Below, piece after piece: positions 8,249-16,541 of a DNA stretch of 60,764 nt. Under the pieces are notes generated by a model. That model was not told the origin of the DNA. It was given only the letters and a program-made list of their open reading frames with translations, and did not search any database. The stretch comes from Massilia solisilvae (GTDB taxonomy: Bacteria; Pseudomonadota; Gammaproteobacteria; Burkholderiales; Burkholderiaceae_D). The position numbers and the translations under genes were made by a program. The stretch is taken from contig NZ_JANUGV010000012.1 of assembly GCF_024753215.1 (NCBI RefSeq), positions 1 through 60,764 on the forward strand. Reading direction: 5' to 3'. The number at the start of each line of letters is the position of its first letter. The first letter of the stretch is position 1.

Positions 8249-9286
8249 ATGCCGATCACCCCACAAGAAGCGCTGCTGCGCTGTATCGAACACCGCGAGA
8301 TCTTCCACGACGAGATGCTGCACCTGTTCCGCCAGATCATGTCGGGCGAGATGTCGCCGACCATGATCGCGGCCCTGACCATCGGCCTGCGCGTGAAGAA
8401 GGAAACCATCGGCGAGATCGCGGCGGCGGCGCAGGTCATGCGCGAGTTCTCGACCAAGGTGCCGATGGCCGACACGCGCAACCTGCTCGACATCGTGGGC
8501 ACCGGCGGCGACGGCGCGCACACCTTCAACATCTCGACCGCATCGATGTTCGTGGCAGCGGCCGCTGGCGCGCGCGTGGCCAAGCACGGAGGGCGCAGCG
8601 TGTCGTCGTCCTCGGGCTCGGCCGACCTGATCGAGTCGCTCGGCGCGCACATTGACCTGAAGCCCGAGCAGATCGCGCAGTCGATCGCGCAAAGCGGCAT
8701 CGGCTTCATGTTCGCGCCTAACCACCACGCGGCGATGAAGCACGCCGCGCCGGTGCGCCGCGAGCTGGGCGTGCGCACGATCTTCAACATTCTTGGGCCG
8801 CTGACCAACCCGGCCGGCGCGCCGAACATCCTGATGGGCGTGTTCCACCCCGACCTGGTGGGCATCCAGGTGCGCGTGCTGCAGCGACTGGGCGCGCAGC
8901 ATGCGGTGGTGGTCTGGGGCCGCGACAACATGGACGAAGTCTCGCTCGGCGCCGGCACCATGGTCGGCGAACTGGTGAACGGCGAGATCCGGGAGTATGA
9001 GATCCACCCCGAAGACTTCGGCCTGCACATGGTCCACACCCGCAACCTGAAAGTGGCCAACGCCACCGAGTCCAAGGCCAAGGTGCTGGAAGCGCTGCGC
9101 GGCGAGCCGGGGCCGGCAACCGACATCGTGGCGCTGAACGCCGGCACCGCGCTGTATGCGGCCGGCGTGACCCCGTCGATCGAGGAAGGCCTGGCCAAGG
9201 CGCGCGCCACCATCGAGTCGGGCGCCGCACTGGCCAAGCTGGAGCAGTTCGTGCAGGTAACGCGCCAGTTGGGCGCGGCCAGCTAA
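8249..9286 (+). CDS. trpD: Anthranilate phosphoribosyltransferase
   Basis: 345 residues. It transfers the phosphoribosyl group of PRPP to anthranilate. Signature sequences are the PRPP-binding VGTGGDGAHTFNIST (GTGGDG at 84-89), the Lys-His-Gly stretch AKHGGRSVSSSSGSAD, and FAPNHHAAMKHA. The family's helical N-terminal domain and alpha/beta C-terminal domain are both covered. It follows trpG after a palindromic repeat and is separated by nine bases from a LysE-type exporter gene that splits it from trpC. Confidence 0.95.
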   Translation: MPITPQEALLRCIEHREIFHDEMLHLFRQIMSGEMSPTMIAALTIGLRVKKETIGEIAAAAQVMREFSTKVPMADTRNLLDIVGTGGDGAHTFNISTASMFVAAAAGARVAKHGGRSVSSSSGSADLIESLGAHIDLKPEQIAQSIAQSGIGFMFAPNHHAAMKHAAPVRRELGVRTIFNILGPLTNPAGAPNILMGVFHPDLVGIQVRVLQRLGAQHAVVVWGRDNMDEVSLGAGTMVGELVNGEIREYEIHPEDFGLHMVHTRNLKVANATESKAKVLEALRGEPGPATDIVALNAGTALYAAGVTPSIEEGLAKARATIESGAALAKLEQFVQVTRQLGAAS

Positions 9287-9295
9287 GGCAGCGGC

Positions 9296-9931
9296 ATGTT
9301 CGGCATCCACGACCTGGCGCTGTTCGTCGTTTCGGGCCTGCTCCTGAATATCATGCCGGGGCCGGACTCGCTGCTCATCATGACGCGCAGCGCCACCCAA
9401 GGCTGGCGCGCGGGCGTGGCGGCGGCGCTAGGCATCGGCGCGGGCGTGTTCGTGCACGTGTTCGCGGCTGCGCTCGGGCTGTCCGCCGTGCTGGCCACCT
9501 CGGCCACCGCGTTCACGGTCGTGAAGCTGGCCGGCGCAGCCTACATCCTCTACATGGCCGCTGGTCTTTTGATGAGCAAGAAGCGCGATGACGCGGCGGT
9601 GCGCGTCGCGCTGCCTGCCCTCCCCTACCGCAAGATCTTCGCGCAGGGCTTCCTGACCAACGTGCTCAACCCGAAGGTGGCGGTGTTCTTCCTTGCGTTC
9701 GTCCCACAGTTCATCAGCGTGGACGCGCCGAACAAGGCGCTGGCCTTCATCCTCCTGGGCTGCATCTTCAACATCAACGGCACCTTGTGGACCACCGGCC
9801 TGGCGCTGTTCACGGCCAAGGCCAGCCAGCGCGTCAAACTCGACCCCTCCCTGTCGCTGTGGCTCAACCGCGCCACCGGCGGCCTGTTCGTCTGGCTCGG
9901 CGTGAAGCTCGCGCTGGCCAAGCAACACTGA
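9296..9931 (+). CDS. LysE/RhtB family amino-acid exporter
   Basis: 211 residues, about six membrane helices. The family motif near the N-terminus is LNIMPGPDSLLIMTRSATQG, and the middle contains GFLTNVLNPKVAVFFLAF, both typical of RhtB/LeuE-type efflux proteins that export amino acids or related metabolites from the cytoplasm. It sits between trpD and trpC with gaps of nine and eight bases, so it is almost certainly co-transcribed with tryptophan genes. Export of tryptophan or a pathway intermediate is a reasonable inference, but homoserine/threonine or unrelated substrates are equally possible from sequence. Confidence 0.88.
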   Translation: MFGIHDLALFVVSGLLLNIMPGPDSLLIMTRSATQGWRAGVAAALGIGAGVFVHVFAAALGLSAVLATSATAFTVVKLAGAAYILYMAAGLLMSKKRDDAAVRVALPALPYRKIFAQGFLTNVLNPKVAVFFLAFVPQFISVDAPNKALAFILLGCIFNINGTLWTTGLALFTAKASQRVKLDPSLSLWLNRATGGLFVWLGVKLALAKQH

Positions 9932-9939
9932 AAATCATC

Positions 9940-10731
9940 ATGTCCGACATCCTCAACAAGATCCTCGCGGTCAAGGCCGATGAAGTGGCCGCCGCCAAGA
10001 AATACCGTGACCTGGCCAGCCTGCGGCGCGAGGCCGAGGCCAGCCTTGAGCCGGTGCGCGGCTTCGAGAACAACCTGCGCAAAAACATCGCCGCCGGCCG
10101 CGCAGGCGTGATCGCGGAAGTGAAGAAGGCCTCGCCGTCCAAGGGCGTGCTGCGCGCGGACTTCCGCCCGGCCGGGATCGCCGCCAGCTATGAAGCGGGC
10201 GGCGCATCCTGCCTGTCGGTGCTGACCGACGTGCATTTCTTCCAGGGCGCGACGGAATACCTGCAGCAGGCGCGCGCCGCATGCACGCTGCCGGTGATCC
10301 GCAAGGACTTCATCGTCGACATGTACCAGGTGTACGAGGCGCGCGCGATGGGAGCCGACGCGATCCTGCTGATCGTGGCCGCGCTCGACCATGGCCTGAT
10401 GGCGGAGCTGGAAGCCTGTGCGCTGGAACTTGGCATGGATGTGCTGGTCGAATCGCATGACGGTGATGAGCTGGCGGCGGCGCTGAAGTTGCGCACCAGG
10501 CTGGTCGGCATCAACAACCGCAACCTGCGCACCTTCGAGACTTCGCTCGACACCACGCTCGGCCTGCTGCCGCGCGTCCCGGCCGACAAGCTGGTGGTGA
10601 CCGAGTCCGGGATCATGGTGCCCGATGACGTGAAGCGCATGCGCGACGCGAACGTGCATGCGTTCTTGGTGGGCGAGGCGTTCATGCGCGCGCCCGATCC
10701 TGGGGCTGAATTACGACGATTGTTTGGCTGA
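9940..10731 (+). CDS. trpC: Indole-3-glycerol-phosphate synthase
   Basis: 263 residues from the ATG at 9940 (MSDILNKILAVKADEVAAAK). The TIM-barrel active site is visible: E60 and K62 in VIAEVKKASPSKG, the second Lys in VIRKDFIVD, then GINNRNLRTF and VTESGI. It closes the indole ring from carboxyphenylamino-deoxyribulose phosphate. It is monofunctional; no TrpF domain is fused, and trpF, trpB and trpA are not in the window. It follows the exporter by eight bases and is followed after two bases by a small lipoprotein gene. Confidence 0.95.
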   Translation: MSDILNKILAVKADEVAAAKKYRDLASLRREAEASLEPVRGFENNLRKNIAAGRAGVIAEVKKASPSKGVLRADFRPAGIAASYEAGGASCLSVLTDVHFFQGATEYLQQARAACTLPVIRKDFIVDMYQVYEARAMGADAILLIVAALDHGLMAELEACALELGMDVLVESHDGDELAAALKLRTRLVGINNRNLRTFETSLDTTLGLLPRVPADKLVVTESGIMVPDDVKRMRDANVHAFLVGEAFMRAPDPGAELRRLFG

Positions 10732-10733
10732 CC

Positions 10734-11222
10734 ATGAACACGACCATCCGCACGAGCGCCTTCTCCCTCATCATTTTGGCCAGCTTGTGCGGGTGTAGTT
10801 CGGTTCAGTCCATCAGTTCGTCCACTGCGCAGCTGGCGTCGCGCATCTTCCATCCCAACGCCACGCCGGCGGCGGTTCCTCCCCCATCCCCCAGCCTTGA
10901 CGCGTATAAGACGCAAGTGGCGTATCACGTCATGCAGCGCAATCCCAACCAGATCTTCAGCGGCAGGCTGCCGCCCATGCTGCCCGCAATCGTGGTGCTG
11001 AACATTACGGTGGACAAGGACGGGCAGCTGAAGGATGTGGAAGTGCAGCGCTCGCGCGACCCCGATGCGTCACGGGTGGCGGTCGATTCGATGCGGCGCA
11101 GCGGGCCGCTGCCCAAGCCGGCCAGGCTGCTGGCCGACAGCGATTCACTGACGTTTTCCGAAACCTTCCTGTTCAACGACCAGTACCGGTTCCAGTTGCG
11201 CAGCGTGGCGGGGCCGCAATAG
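10734..11222 (+). CDS. Small lipoprotein with TonB-like C-terminal domain
   Basis: 162 residues. The N-terminus is a hydrophobic signal ending in SLCGC with C21 as probable lipidation site (the -2 Cys is unusual for a lipobox). After a Pro/Ala linker, residues about 75-130 (PAIVVLNITVDKDGQLKDVE) resemble the TonB/TolA C-terminal fold seen in many energy-transducing and stand-alone periplasmic proteins. It starts two bases after trpC, so it probably shares its transcript, but no link to tryptophan is evident. Function unknown. Confidence 0.7.
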   Translation: MNTTIRTSAFSLIILASLCGCSSVQSISSSTAQLASRIFHPNATPAAVPPPSPSLDAYKTQVAYHVMQRNPNQIFSGRLPPMLPAIVVLNITVDKDGQLKDVEVQRSRDPDASRVAVDSMRRSGPLPKPARLLADSDSLTFSETFLFNDQYRFQLRSVAGPQ

Positions 11223-11227
11223 CTTGT

Positions 11228-11311
11228 GTAGGGTGGGCAGGTTTCCTGCCCACGCGTTCAAACGACGTATGCGTGATCTGAACGCGTGGGCGAAAGACCC
11301 GCCCACCCTAC
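11228..11311. repeat. Composite palindromic repeat, copy 2 (REP-like)
   Basis: It opens with GTAGGGTGGGCAG and ends with CGCCCACCCTAC. Inner arms ACGCGTTCA and TGAACGCGT are perfect complements, and the left half also folds locally (GGGCAGGTTTCCTGCCC). 84 bases long, between the convergent lipoprotein and M61 genes, where it may also act as a transcription end. It is the shortest copy; the central spacer differs from the other two. Confidence 0.85.
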
Positions 11312-11322
11312 AAGAATCACTT

Positions 11323-13146
11323 TTAACGCTCGCTTGGCCGCGCCAACGCTGCGCCCTTCTTGCCACCTGGCGCGTGGGACAGCGAAATTCCGGGCACCCG
11401 ATCGCCCTGCAACACGACGTCAAAGCTCATCAGCTCATCGCGGCGGAACGCGTGCACGGTGACCTTGTCGCCGACCTTGTAGCGCGCCAGCAGCGTGTCC
11501 AGGTTGGACGGATTGCCCGTCACCCGAATGCCGTCGAGCGCAATCAGGATGTCGCCCGCGGACAGCCCGGCCCGATGCGCCGGCCCGCCCTCGTGCACGC
11601 CGGTGAGCCTGGCGCCGCCGGTGTCGCGGCCGACGTTGGCGTCCAGCGAAGGCTTGGTGCCCTTGCGCTCGTCCACCAGCTTGACGCCGAACGGCGCGTA
11701 CAGCTTGGCCAGCGGCAGATCCTCGGTGCCACGCACGTAGCGCTCGAACATGGTGCGCAGCTTCACGCCCGACACTTCATCGAACAGCGCCTCGACCTCG
11801 CCCTCGGTCACACCGCGACCGACGGATGGGTAGAAATCGCGCCCGTAACGCTGCCACAGCGCCAGCATCACGTCGTCCAGCGACTTCGCTCCGCTGGTTT
11901 TGGCGCGGATCGTCAGGTCGAACGCGAGCGCGATCAGCGAACCCTTGGTGTAATAGCTGATGATGGCGTTGGCCGCATTCTCGTCCTGCCGGTAGTACTT
12001 GCTCCAGGCGTCGAAACTCGATTCGGCCACGCTCTGCTTGGTGCGCCCGCTGCCGCGCAGGACGCTGCCGACCGTCTTGGCCAGCAGCTTGAAGTAGGTC
12101 GTCTCGTCGATGATCCCGGCGCGCACCAGCATCAGGTCGTCGTAGTAGCTGGTGAAGCCTTCGAAGAGCCACAGCAGCGGCGTGTAGTTCTCGACCTGCA
12201 GGTCGTACGGTGCGAACACGGCCGGCTTGATGCGCTTGACGTTCCAGGTGTGGAAGTACTCATGGCTGCACAGGCCCAGGAACTTGAGGTAGCCCTCTCC
12301 CGGCTCGCTGCCCTTGGGCGTGGCGGTGCTGGGCAGGTCGGCGCGCGAGCAGATCAGCGCCGTGGATGCGCGGTGTTCGAGGCCGCCGTAGCCGTCGCCG
12401 ACCACCATCGTCAGGAACACGTAGCGGTTCATCGGAGCGCGTTTGGTCTTCGGTTCGAAGAACGCGATCTGCGCCTCGCAGATCGCCTTCAGGTCGGCCT
12501 GCAGGCGCGCCATGTCCAGGTTCGGCACGCGGCCCGTGACCACGATGTCGTGCGGGACGCCGTGCGCCTTGAAGGTGGCCAGCTCGAACTCGCCCATCTC
12601 GACCGGATGGTCGATCAGTTCGTCGTAGTTGGCAGCCAGGTAGGTGCCGAAGCCGTAGCGCCTGGCGCCCAGCTCCGGCAGCGAGGTGGCCACGCGCCAG
12701 TTGGCGGCGACTGGGTCCTGCGGGGCCTGAATGTCCACCTGGTGCGGCGCCTCTTCCTTGCCGAGTGCGCGCAGGTACACGCTGGTGCCATTGAAGAAGC
12801 CGTGGGTCTGGTCCAGGTGCGCGGCGCGCACCGACAGGTCCCACGCGTACACCTCGTACCAGACCGACAGCGGGCCGCTGCACGGCGCCGCCTTCCAGGT
12901 GTGCTTGTCCAGCTTGTCCAGGTTGACCGCCTGGCCGTTCGACTCGGCACGGATGCGCACGATATTGCGCGCGAACTCGCGGATCATGTAGCTGCCCGGG
13001 ATCCATGCCGGCAGCACGAACACCTGCCCTTCCGGGTCCGGCTCGGCCACGGTGACGGTGACGTCGAACAGGTGGCCGGACAGGTCGCGTGGCAGGATCG
13101 TGTACTGGACCGCGGGCGGCGCCTTCTTCTGAGGTGATTTTTTCAT
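11323..13146 (-). CDS. M61 family glycyl-aminopeptidase-like protease with PDZ domain
   Basis: 607 residues from the ATG at 13146; 23 upstream codons of the frame look non-coding. The zinc site is HEYFH (H295, E296, H299) in LCSHEYFHTWNVKRIKP, with the third ligand E329 in WLFEGFTSYYDD, as in the M61 family. An N-terminal beta domain precedes it. A PDZ domain lies at about 510-590 (LSAGDILIALDGIRV). No signal peptide is apparent, so a cytoplasmic role is likely, though some relatives are periplasmic. It is last in a minus-strand series after the MocA-like gene (84-base gap). Confidence 0.88.
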   Translation of the reverse strand: MKKSPQKKAPPAVQYTILPRDLSGHLFDVTVTVAEPDPEGQVFVLPAWIPGSYMIREFARNIVRIRAESNGQAVNLDKLDKHTWKAAPCSGPLSVWYEVYAWDLSVRAAHLDQTHGFFNGTSVYLRALGKEEAPHQVDIQAPQDPVAANWRVATSLPELGARRYGFGTYLAANYDELIDHPVEMGEFELATFKAHGVPHDIVVTGRVPNLDMARLQADLKAICEAQIAFFEPKTKRAPMNRYVFLTMVVGDGYGGLEHRASTALICSRADLPSTATPKGSEPGEGYLKFLGLCSHEYFHTWNVKRIKPAVFAPYDLQVENYTPLLWLFEGFTSYYDDLMLVRAGIIDETTYFKLLAKTVGSVLRGSGRTKQSVAESSFDAWSKYYRQDENAANAIISYYTKGSLIALAFDLTIRAKTSGAKSLDDVMLALWQRYGRDFYPSVGRGVTEGEVEALFDEVSGVKLRTMFERYVRGTEDLPLAKLYAPFGVKLVDERKGTKPSLDANVGRDTGGARLTGVHEGGPAHRAGLSAGDILIALDGIRVTGNPSNLDTLLARYKVGDKVTVHAFRRDELMSFDVVLQGDRVPGISLSHAPGGKKGAALARPSER

Positions 13147-13230
13147 GGTCTGCGATGAAAGGTTTTTTTGTAGTGTAATCGCAAGAGCCCGGCAGCGGCC
13201 ACTCGCGATGAACACGGGGCCGCGGTTGCG

Positions 13231-13821
13231 TCAGCGGTTGTCGCGTCCGCGCGAAAGGTCGGCCTGCTCGTCGATATCCTCGACCACGCCGGGGTCGTCC
13301 ACCTCGACCAGCGTCACCGGATTCGCCTGCAGGATGGCACGCGCACCCTGGTCGCCTTCCAGCGCCAGCAGCGCCGCCAGGTGGGTCTTGCTGAAGCCGA
13401 CCGGATTGCCGCGGCGGCCCTGGAATACCGGCGCGGCGATGTCCGCGCCCGACGCCAGCGCCGCGCACAGCGTTTTGATCGTGGCCGGGCGCACGAACGG
13501 CATGTCGCCCAGCGCGACAATCCAAGCCTGTGCCTGGGGCAGCGAATGGCGGACGGCGTGGACGAGCGAGGCCGCCATGCCCTGCCCGGCCTCGTCGCAA
13601 ATGATCACCTCGCAGCCCAGCGCGCCCAGCACGCCGGCGACGTCGCCGGAATGTGGCCCCACGACGGCAAGCACGCGCGGCACGGTCGCGAGCAGATGGC
13701 GCGCGCTGCTGGCCACGACAGGTTCGCCCGAGGGCAGGCGCTCAAGCAGTTTGTTGCGCGCCCCGGTGGCGTCGAAGCGGCTGCCCCTGCCGGCCGCCAG
13801 CAAGATGCCGACAGGGGTCAT
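13231..13821 (-). CDS. mocA: Molybdenum cofactor cytidylyltransferase (MocA/MobA-like)
   Basis: 196 residues of the MobA-like nucleotidyltransferase family. The N-terminal loop GILLAAGRGSRF binds the nucleotide; ALGDMPFV holds the metal-binding Asp; GNPVGF matches the family's later motif. It lies directly after the molybdopterin-binding subunit gene (10-base gap). Enzymes of that class need the cytosine dinucleotide form of the cofactor, so MocA activity (CTP to MCD) is more likely than MobA (GTP). That is inferred from context. A general NTP transferase is the alternative. Confidence 0.8.
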   Translation of the reverse strand: MTPVGILLAAGRGSRFDATGARNKLLERLPSGEPVVASSARHLLATVPRVLAVVGPHSGDVAGVLGALGCEVIICDEAGQGMAASLVHAVRHSLPQAQAWIVALGDMPFVRPATIKTLCAALASGADIAAPVFQGRRGNPVGFSKTHLAALLALEGDQGARAILQANPVTLVEVDDPGVVEDIDEQADLSRGRDNR

Positions 13822-13831
13822 GGTCGCATCC

Positions 13832-16045
13832 TCAGGCAGCGGTCAGGTCGAACGGCAGCTTGCGCAGCCGCTTGCCGGTGAGGCGATAGAGCGCGTTGGC
13901 AAAGGCCGGCGCCAAGGGCGGCAGGCCCGGCTCGCCCATGCCGGTGGGCGGCTCCGCCGAGGGGACGATGAACACGTCCACATGCGGCATTTCGTTCATG
14001 CGCGCCACGCGGTAGTCGTTGAAGTTCTGCTGCTGTACCAGCCCGTCCTTGAGCGTGATGGCCGCGCCGGGCAGCGTGGTGCCCAGCGCCATGAGCGCGG
14101 CGCCCTGCACCTGCGCCTCGACCGTCAGCGGATTGACGGCCAGGTTGCAGTGCACGCCGGCGGTCACGCGGTGCAGCTTGGGCGCACCCTTGTCGAGCGA
14201 AGCCTCGACCACGTACGCAACCACCGAATTGAACGACTCGTGCAGCGCCACGCCCCAGGCATGCCCTTTCGGCAGCGCCTTCTTGCCGTAGCCGGACTTG
14301 GCCACCGCCAGGTCGAGCGCCGCCAGGTGGCGCTTGTGCTCCGGGCCCATCAGCTTCTTGCGGTACGCCACCGGGTCCATGTTGGCCAGGTGCGCGGCTT
14401 CGTCGATCAGGGTCTCCATCACGAACGCGGTGTGGGTCGAGCCGACCGAACGCCACCACAGCACGGGCACGTTGGCCTTGGTGTTATGAACGGTCAGGTT
14501 CATCGGCACGGCGTACGGCTCGCCCATGCCTTCCACGCTGGTCGCATCCACGCCGTTCTTGACCATGTAGGGCTCGAACGGCGTGCCGGTGATGATCGAC
14601 TGCCCGACGATGGCGTGGTCCCACGCGACGATGTTGCCCTTGGCGTCCAGGCCGATGTCGGCGCGGTGCACATAGGCCGGGCGGTAGTAGCCGCCCTTGA
14701 TGTCATCCTCGCGGCTCCACATGACCTTGACCGGCTCGCCGTGGCCGGCCGCGCGCCAGGCCTTGGCCACGCCCACCGCCTCGACGATGTAATCCGAGGT
14801 GGGCACCGCGCGGCGGCCGAAACCGCCGCCCGCCATCATGGTGTTGACCGTGACCTGCTCGGGCTTCAGGCCAGCAGTGGCGGCCACCGCCGCCTGGTCC
14901 GCGGTCTGGAACTGGGTGCCGGCCCACACCGTGCAGTGGTCGGCGCGCAGGTCCACCACGCAGTTGAGCGGCTCCATCGGCGCGTGCGCCAGGTAGGGGA
15001 ATTCATAGACGGCCGAAATCTTCTTCGGCGCGCCGGCCAGCGGCGCGATGTCTGCCTTTTTGGCCACCGTGCCCGGCGTTTTGGCCAGCGACGCATATTC
15101 CTGCATCAGCTTTGCGGTATCGGTCTTGGCCACCGCGCTGGTATCCCAGTCGATGGCCAGCGCGTCGCGGCCCAGCTTGGCGGGCCAGTAGCCGTCGGCG
15201 ATCACGGCCACGCCGCGGCCGCCGCGGTCGGTCGGCACTTCGACCACGGCGCGCACGCCCTTGATTGCCAGCGCTTTGGCGGCATCGACGCGCGCCACCC
15301 TGGCGCCGAACACGGGCGGACGCGCGACCAGCGCCACCTTGCAGTTCTCGGGCTTGAAGTCCAGGCCGAACTGCTGGCGCCCGTTCGACTTGGCGCGCGC
15401 ATCGATGCGCTTCATGGGCTTGCCAATGAAGCGGAAATCCTTGGGGTCCTTGAGCGTGACGGTGGCCGGCACCGGCTGCGCCATCGCCGCGTCGGCCAGT
15501 TCGCCGTAGCTGGCCTTCTGGCCGGCCGGGCCGAACACCACGCCGTTTGCGGTTTTGCACTGCGCCGGCTGCACGTTCCACTTCTGGGCCGCGGCGGCAA
15601 CCAGCATGGCGCGAGCGCGCGCGCCGATCTCGCGGTACTGGGTGAACGAGTGCGCCACGCTGCCCGAGCCGCCGGTCATCTGCATGCCCATCAGCGGGTC
15701 CTTGAAGGCGTCGCCGGCCGGCGCCAGCTCGCCGCGCACCTGCGACCAGTCGGCATCGAGCTCTTCGGCCATCAGCATCGGCAGCGCGGTGTGCACGCCC
15801 TGGCCGAACTCCAGGCGGTTGACCATGACCGTGACCGTGTTGTCCGGTGCAATGTGCAGGAAGGCGTTGGGCGCAGACGGCGCCGGGGCCGCGCCCGCGG
15901 CGCGCGCGAAGCGGCCGGCTGTGGGAATAAAGAAGCCGAGCACCAGGCCGCCGCCAAGCGCGGCGCCGGCCTTCATGAAGCCGCGGCGCGAGATGCCGCC
16001 CTCGGGGCGCACGGGCGCCTCCTGGTTCATCCATTCGGTACGCAT
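13832..16045 (-). CDS. Molybdopterin-binding subunit of an IorB-type aldehyde/isoquinoline oxidoreductase
   Basis: 737 residues. The N-terminus has a twin-arginine signal, ISRRGFMKAGAALGGGLVLG, so the folded enzyme goes to the periplasm with its partner. Xanthine-oxidase-family sequences include NRLEFGQGVHTALPMLMAEE, a cofactor-binding GGGFGRRAV region and, near the C-terminus, GEPGLPPLAPAFANALY with the catalytic Glu. Two-subunit relatives oxidise N-heterocycles or aldehydes and pass electrons through the 2Fe-2S subunit to a cytochrome. The 2Fe-2S gene lies nine bases upstream and MocA 10 bases downstream. The usual cytochrome c gene of such operons is missing here. Confidence 0.88.
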   Translation of the reverse strand: MRTEWMNQEAPVRPEGGISRRGFMKAGAALGGGLVLGFFIPTAGRFARAAGAAPAPSAPNAFLHIAPDNTVTVMVNRLEFGQGVHTALPMLMAEELDADWSQVRGELAPAGDAFKDPLMGMQMTGGSGSVAHSFTQYREIGARARAMLVAAAAQKWNVQPAQCKTANGVVFGPAGQKASYGELADAAMAQPVPATVTLKDPKDFRFIGKPMKRIDARAKSNGRQQFGLDFKPENCKVALVARPPVFGARVARVDAAKALAIKGVRAVVEVPTDRGGRGVAVIADGYWPAKLGRDALAIDWDTSAVAKTDTAKLMQEYASLAKTPGTVAKKADIAPLAGAPKKISAVYEFPYLAHAPMEPLNCVVDLRADHCTVWAGTQFQTADQAAVAATAGLKPEQVTVNTMMAGGGFGRRAVPTSDYIVEAVGVAKAWRAAGHGEPVKVMWSREDDIKGGYYRPAYVHRADIGLDAKGNIVAWDHAIVGQSIITGTPFEPYMVKNGVDATSVEGMGEPYAVPMNLTVHNTKANVPVLWWRSVGSTHTAFVMETLIDEAAHLANMDPVAYRKKLMGPEHKRHLAALDLAVAKSGYGKKALPKGHAWGVALHESFNSVVAYVVEASLDKGAPKLHRVTAGVHCNLAVNPLTVEAQVQGAALMALGTTLPGAAITLKDGLVQQQNFNDYRVARMNEMPHVDVFIVPSAEPPTGMGEPGLPPLAPAFANALYRLTGKRLRKLPFDLTAA

Positions 16046-16054
16046 GTGGCCTCC

Positions 16055-16513
16055 TTATGCCAGGGTCTTGGCCGCGTCCTTGATGGCCGCGCGGATTCGC
16101 TGGTAGGTGCCGCAGCGGCAGATGTTGCCGCTCATGGCGCTGTCGATATCGGCGTCGGTGGGCGCCTTGTTGGTGCGCAGCAGCGCGGTCGCGCTCATCA
16201 CCTGCCCGCTCTGGCAGTAGCCGCACTGGGGAACGTCATGCCTGACCCACGCATCCTGCACCGCCTTGCCGACCTTGTCCTGCTCGATGGCCTCGATCGT
16301 GGTGATCTTCTGGCCCACCGCCGCCGAGATCGGCGTGACGCAGGAACGGACCGGGTTGCCGTTCAGGTGCACGGTGCAGGCGCCGCACAGCGCCGCGCCG
16401 CAGCCGAACTTGGTGCCGGTCATGTTGAGGTTGTCGCGCAATGCCCACAGGATGGGCGTGGACGGGTCGGCGTCGACCTGCACGTCGCGCCCGTTGACGT
16501 TCAGTTGGACCAT
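16055..16513 (-). CDS. 2Fe-2S subunit of the molybdenum hydroxylase (IorA/CoxS type)
   Basis: 152 residues. The plant-type [2Fe-2S] site is CGAALCGACTVHLNG (preceded by GTKFGCG), and the second, C-terminal [2Fe-2S] site uses CGYCQSGQVM plus a later CRCGTYQRI. Length and layout match the small subunit of isoquinoline oxidoreductase-like enzymes. It accepts electrons from the molybdenum centre of the adjacent large subunit. It is translated just before that subunit and has no signal of its own, so it likely travels with the Tat-targeted partner. Confidence 0.92.
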   Translation of the reverse strand: MVQLNVNGRDVQVDADPSTPILWALRDNLNMTGTKFGCGAALCGACTVHLNGNPVRSCVTPISAAVGQKITTIEAIEQDKVGKAVQDAWVRHDVPQCGYCQSGQVMSATALLRTNKAPTDADIDSAMSGNICRCGTYQRIRAAIKDAAKTLA

Positions 16514-16541
16514 GCTTCTCCCCCAGTGATGGTTGTTTTTG

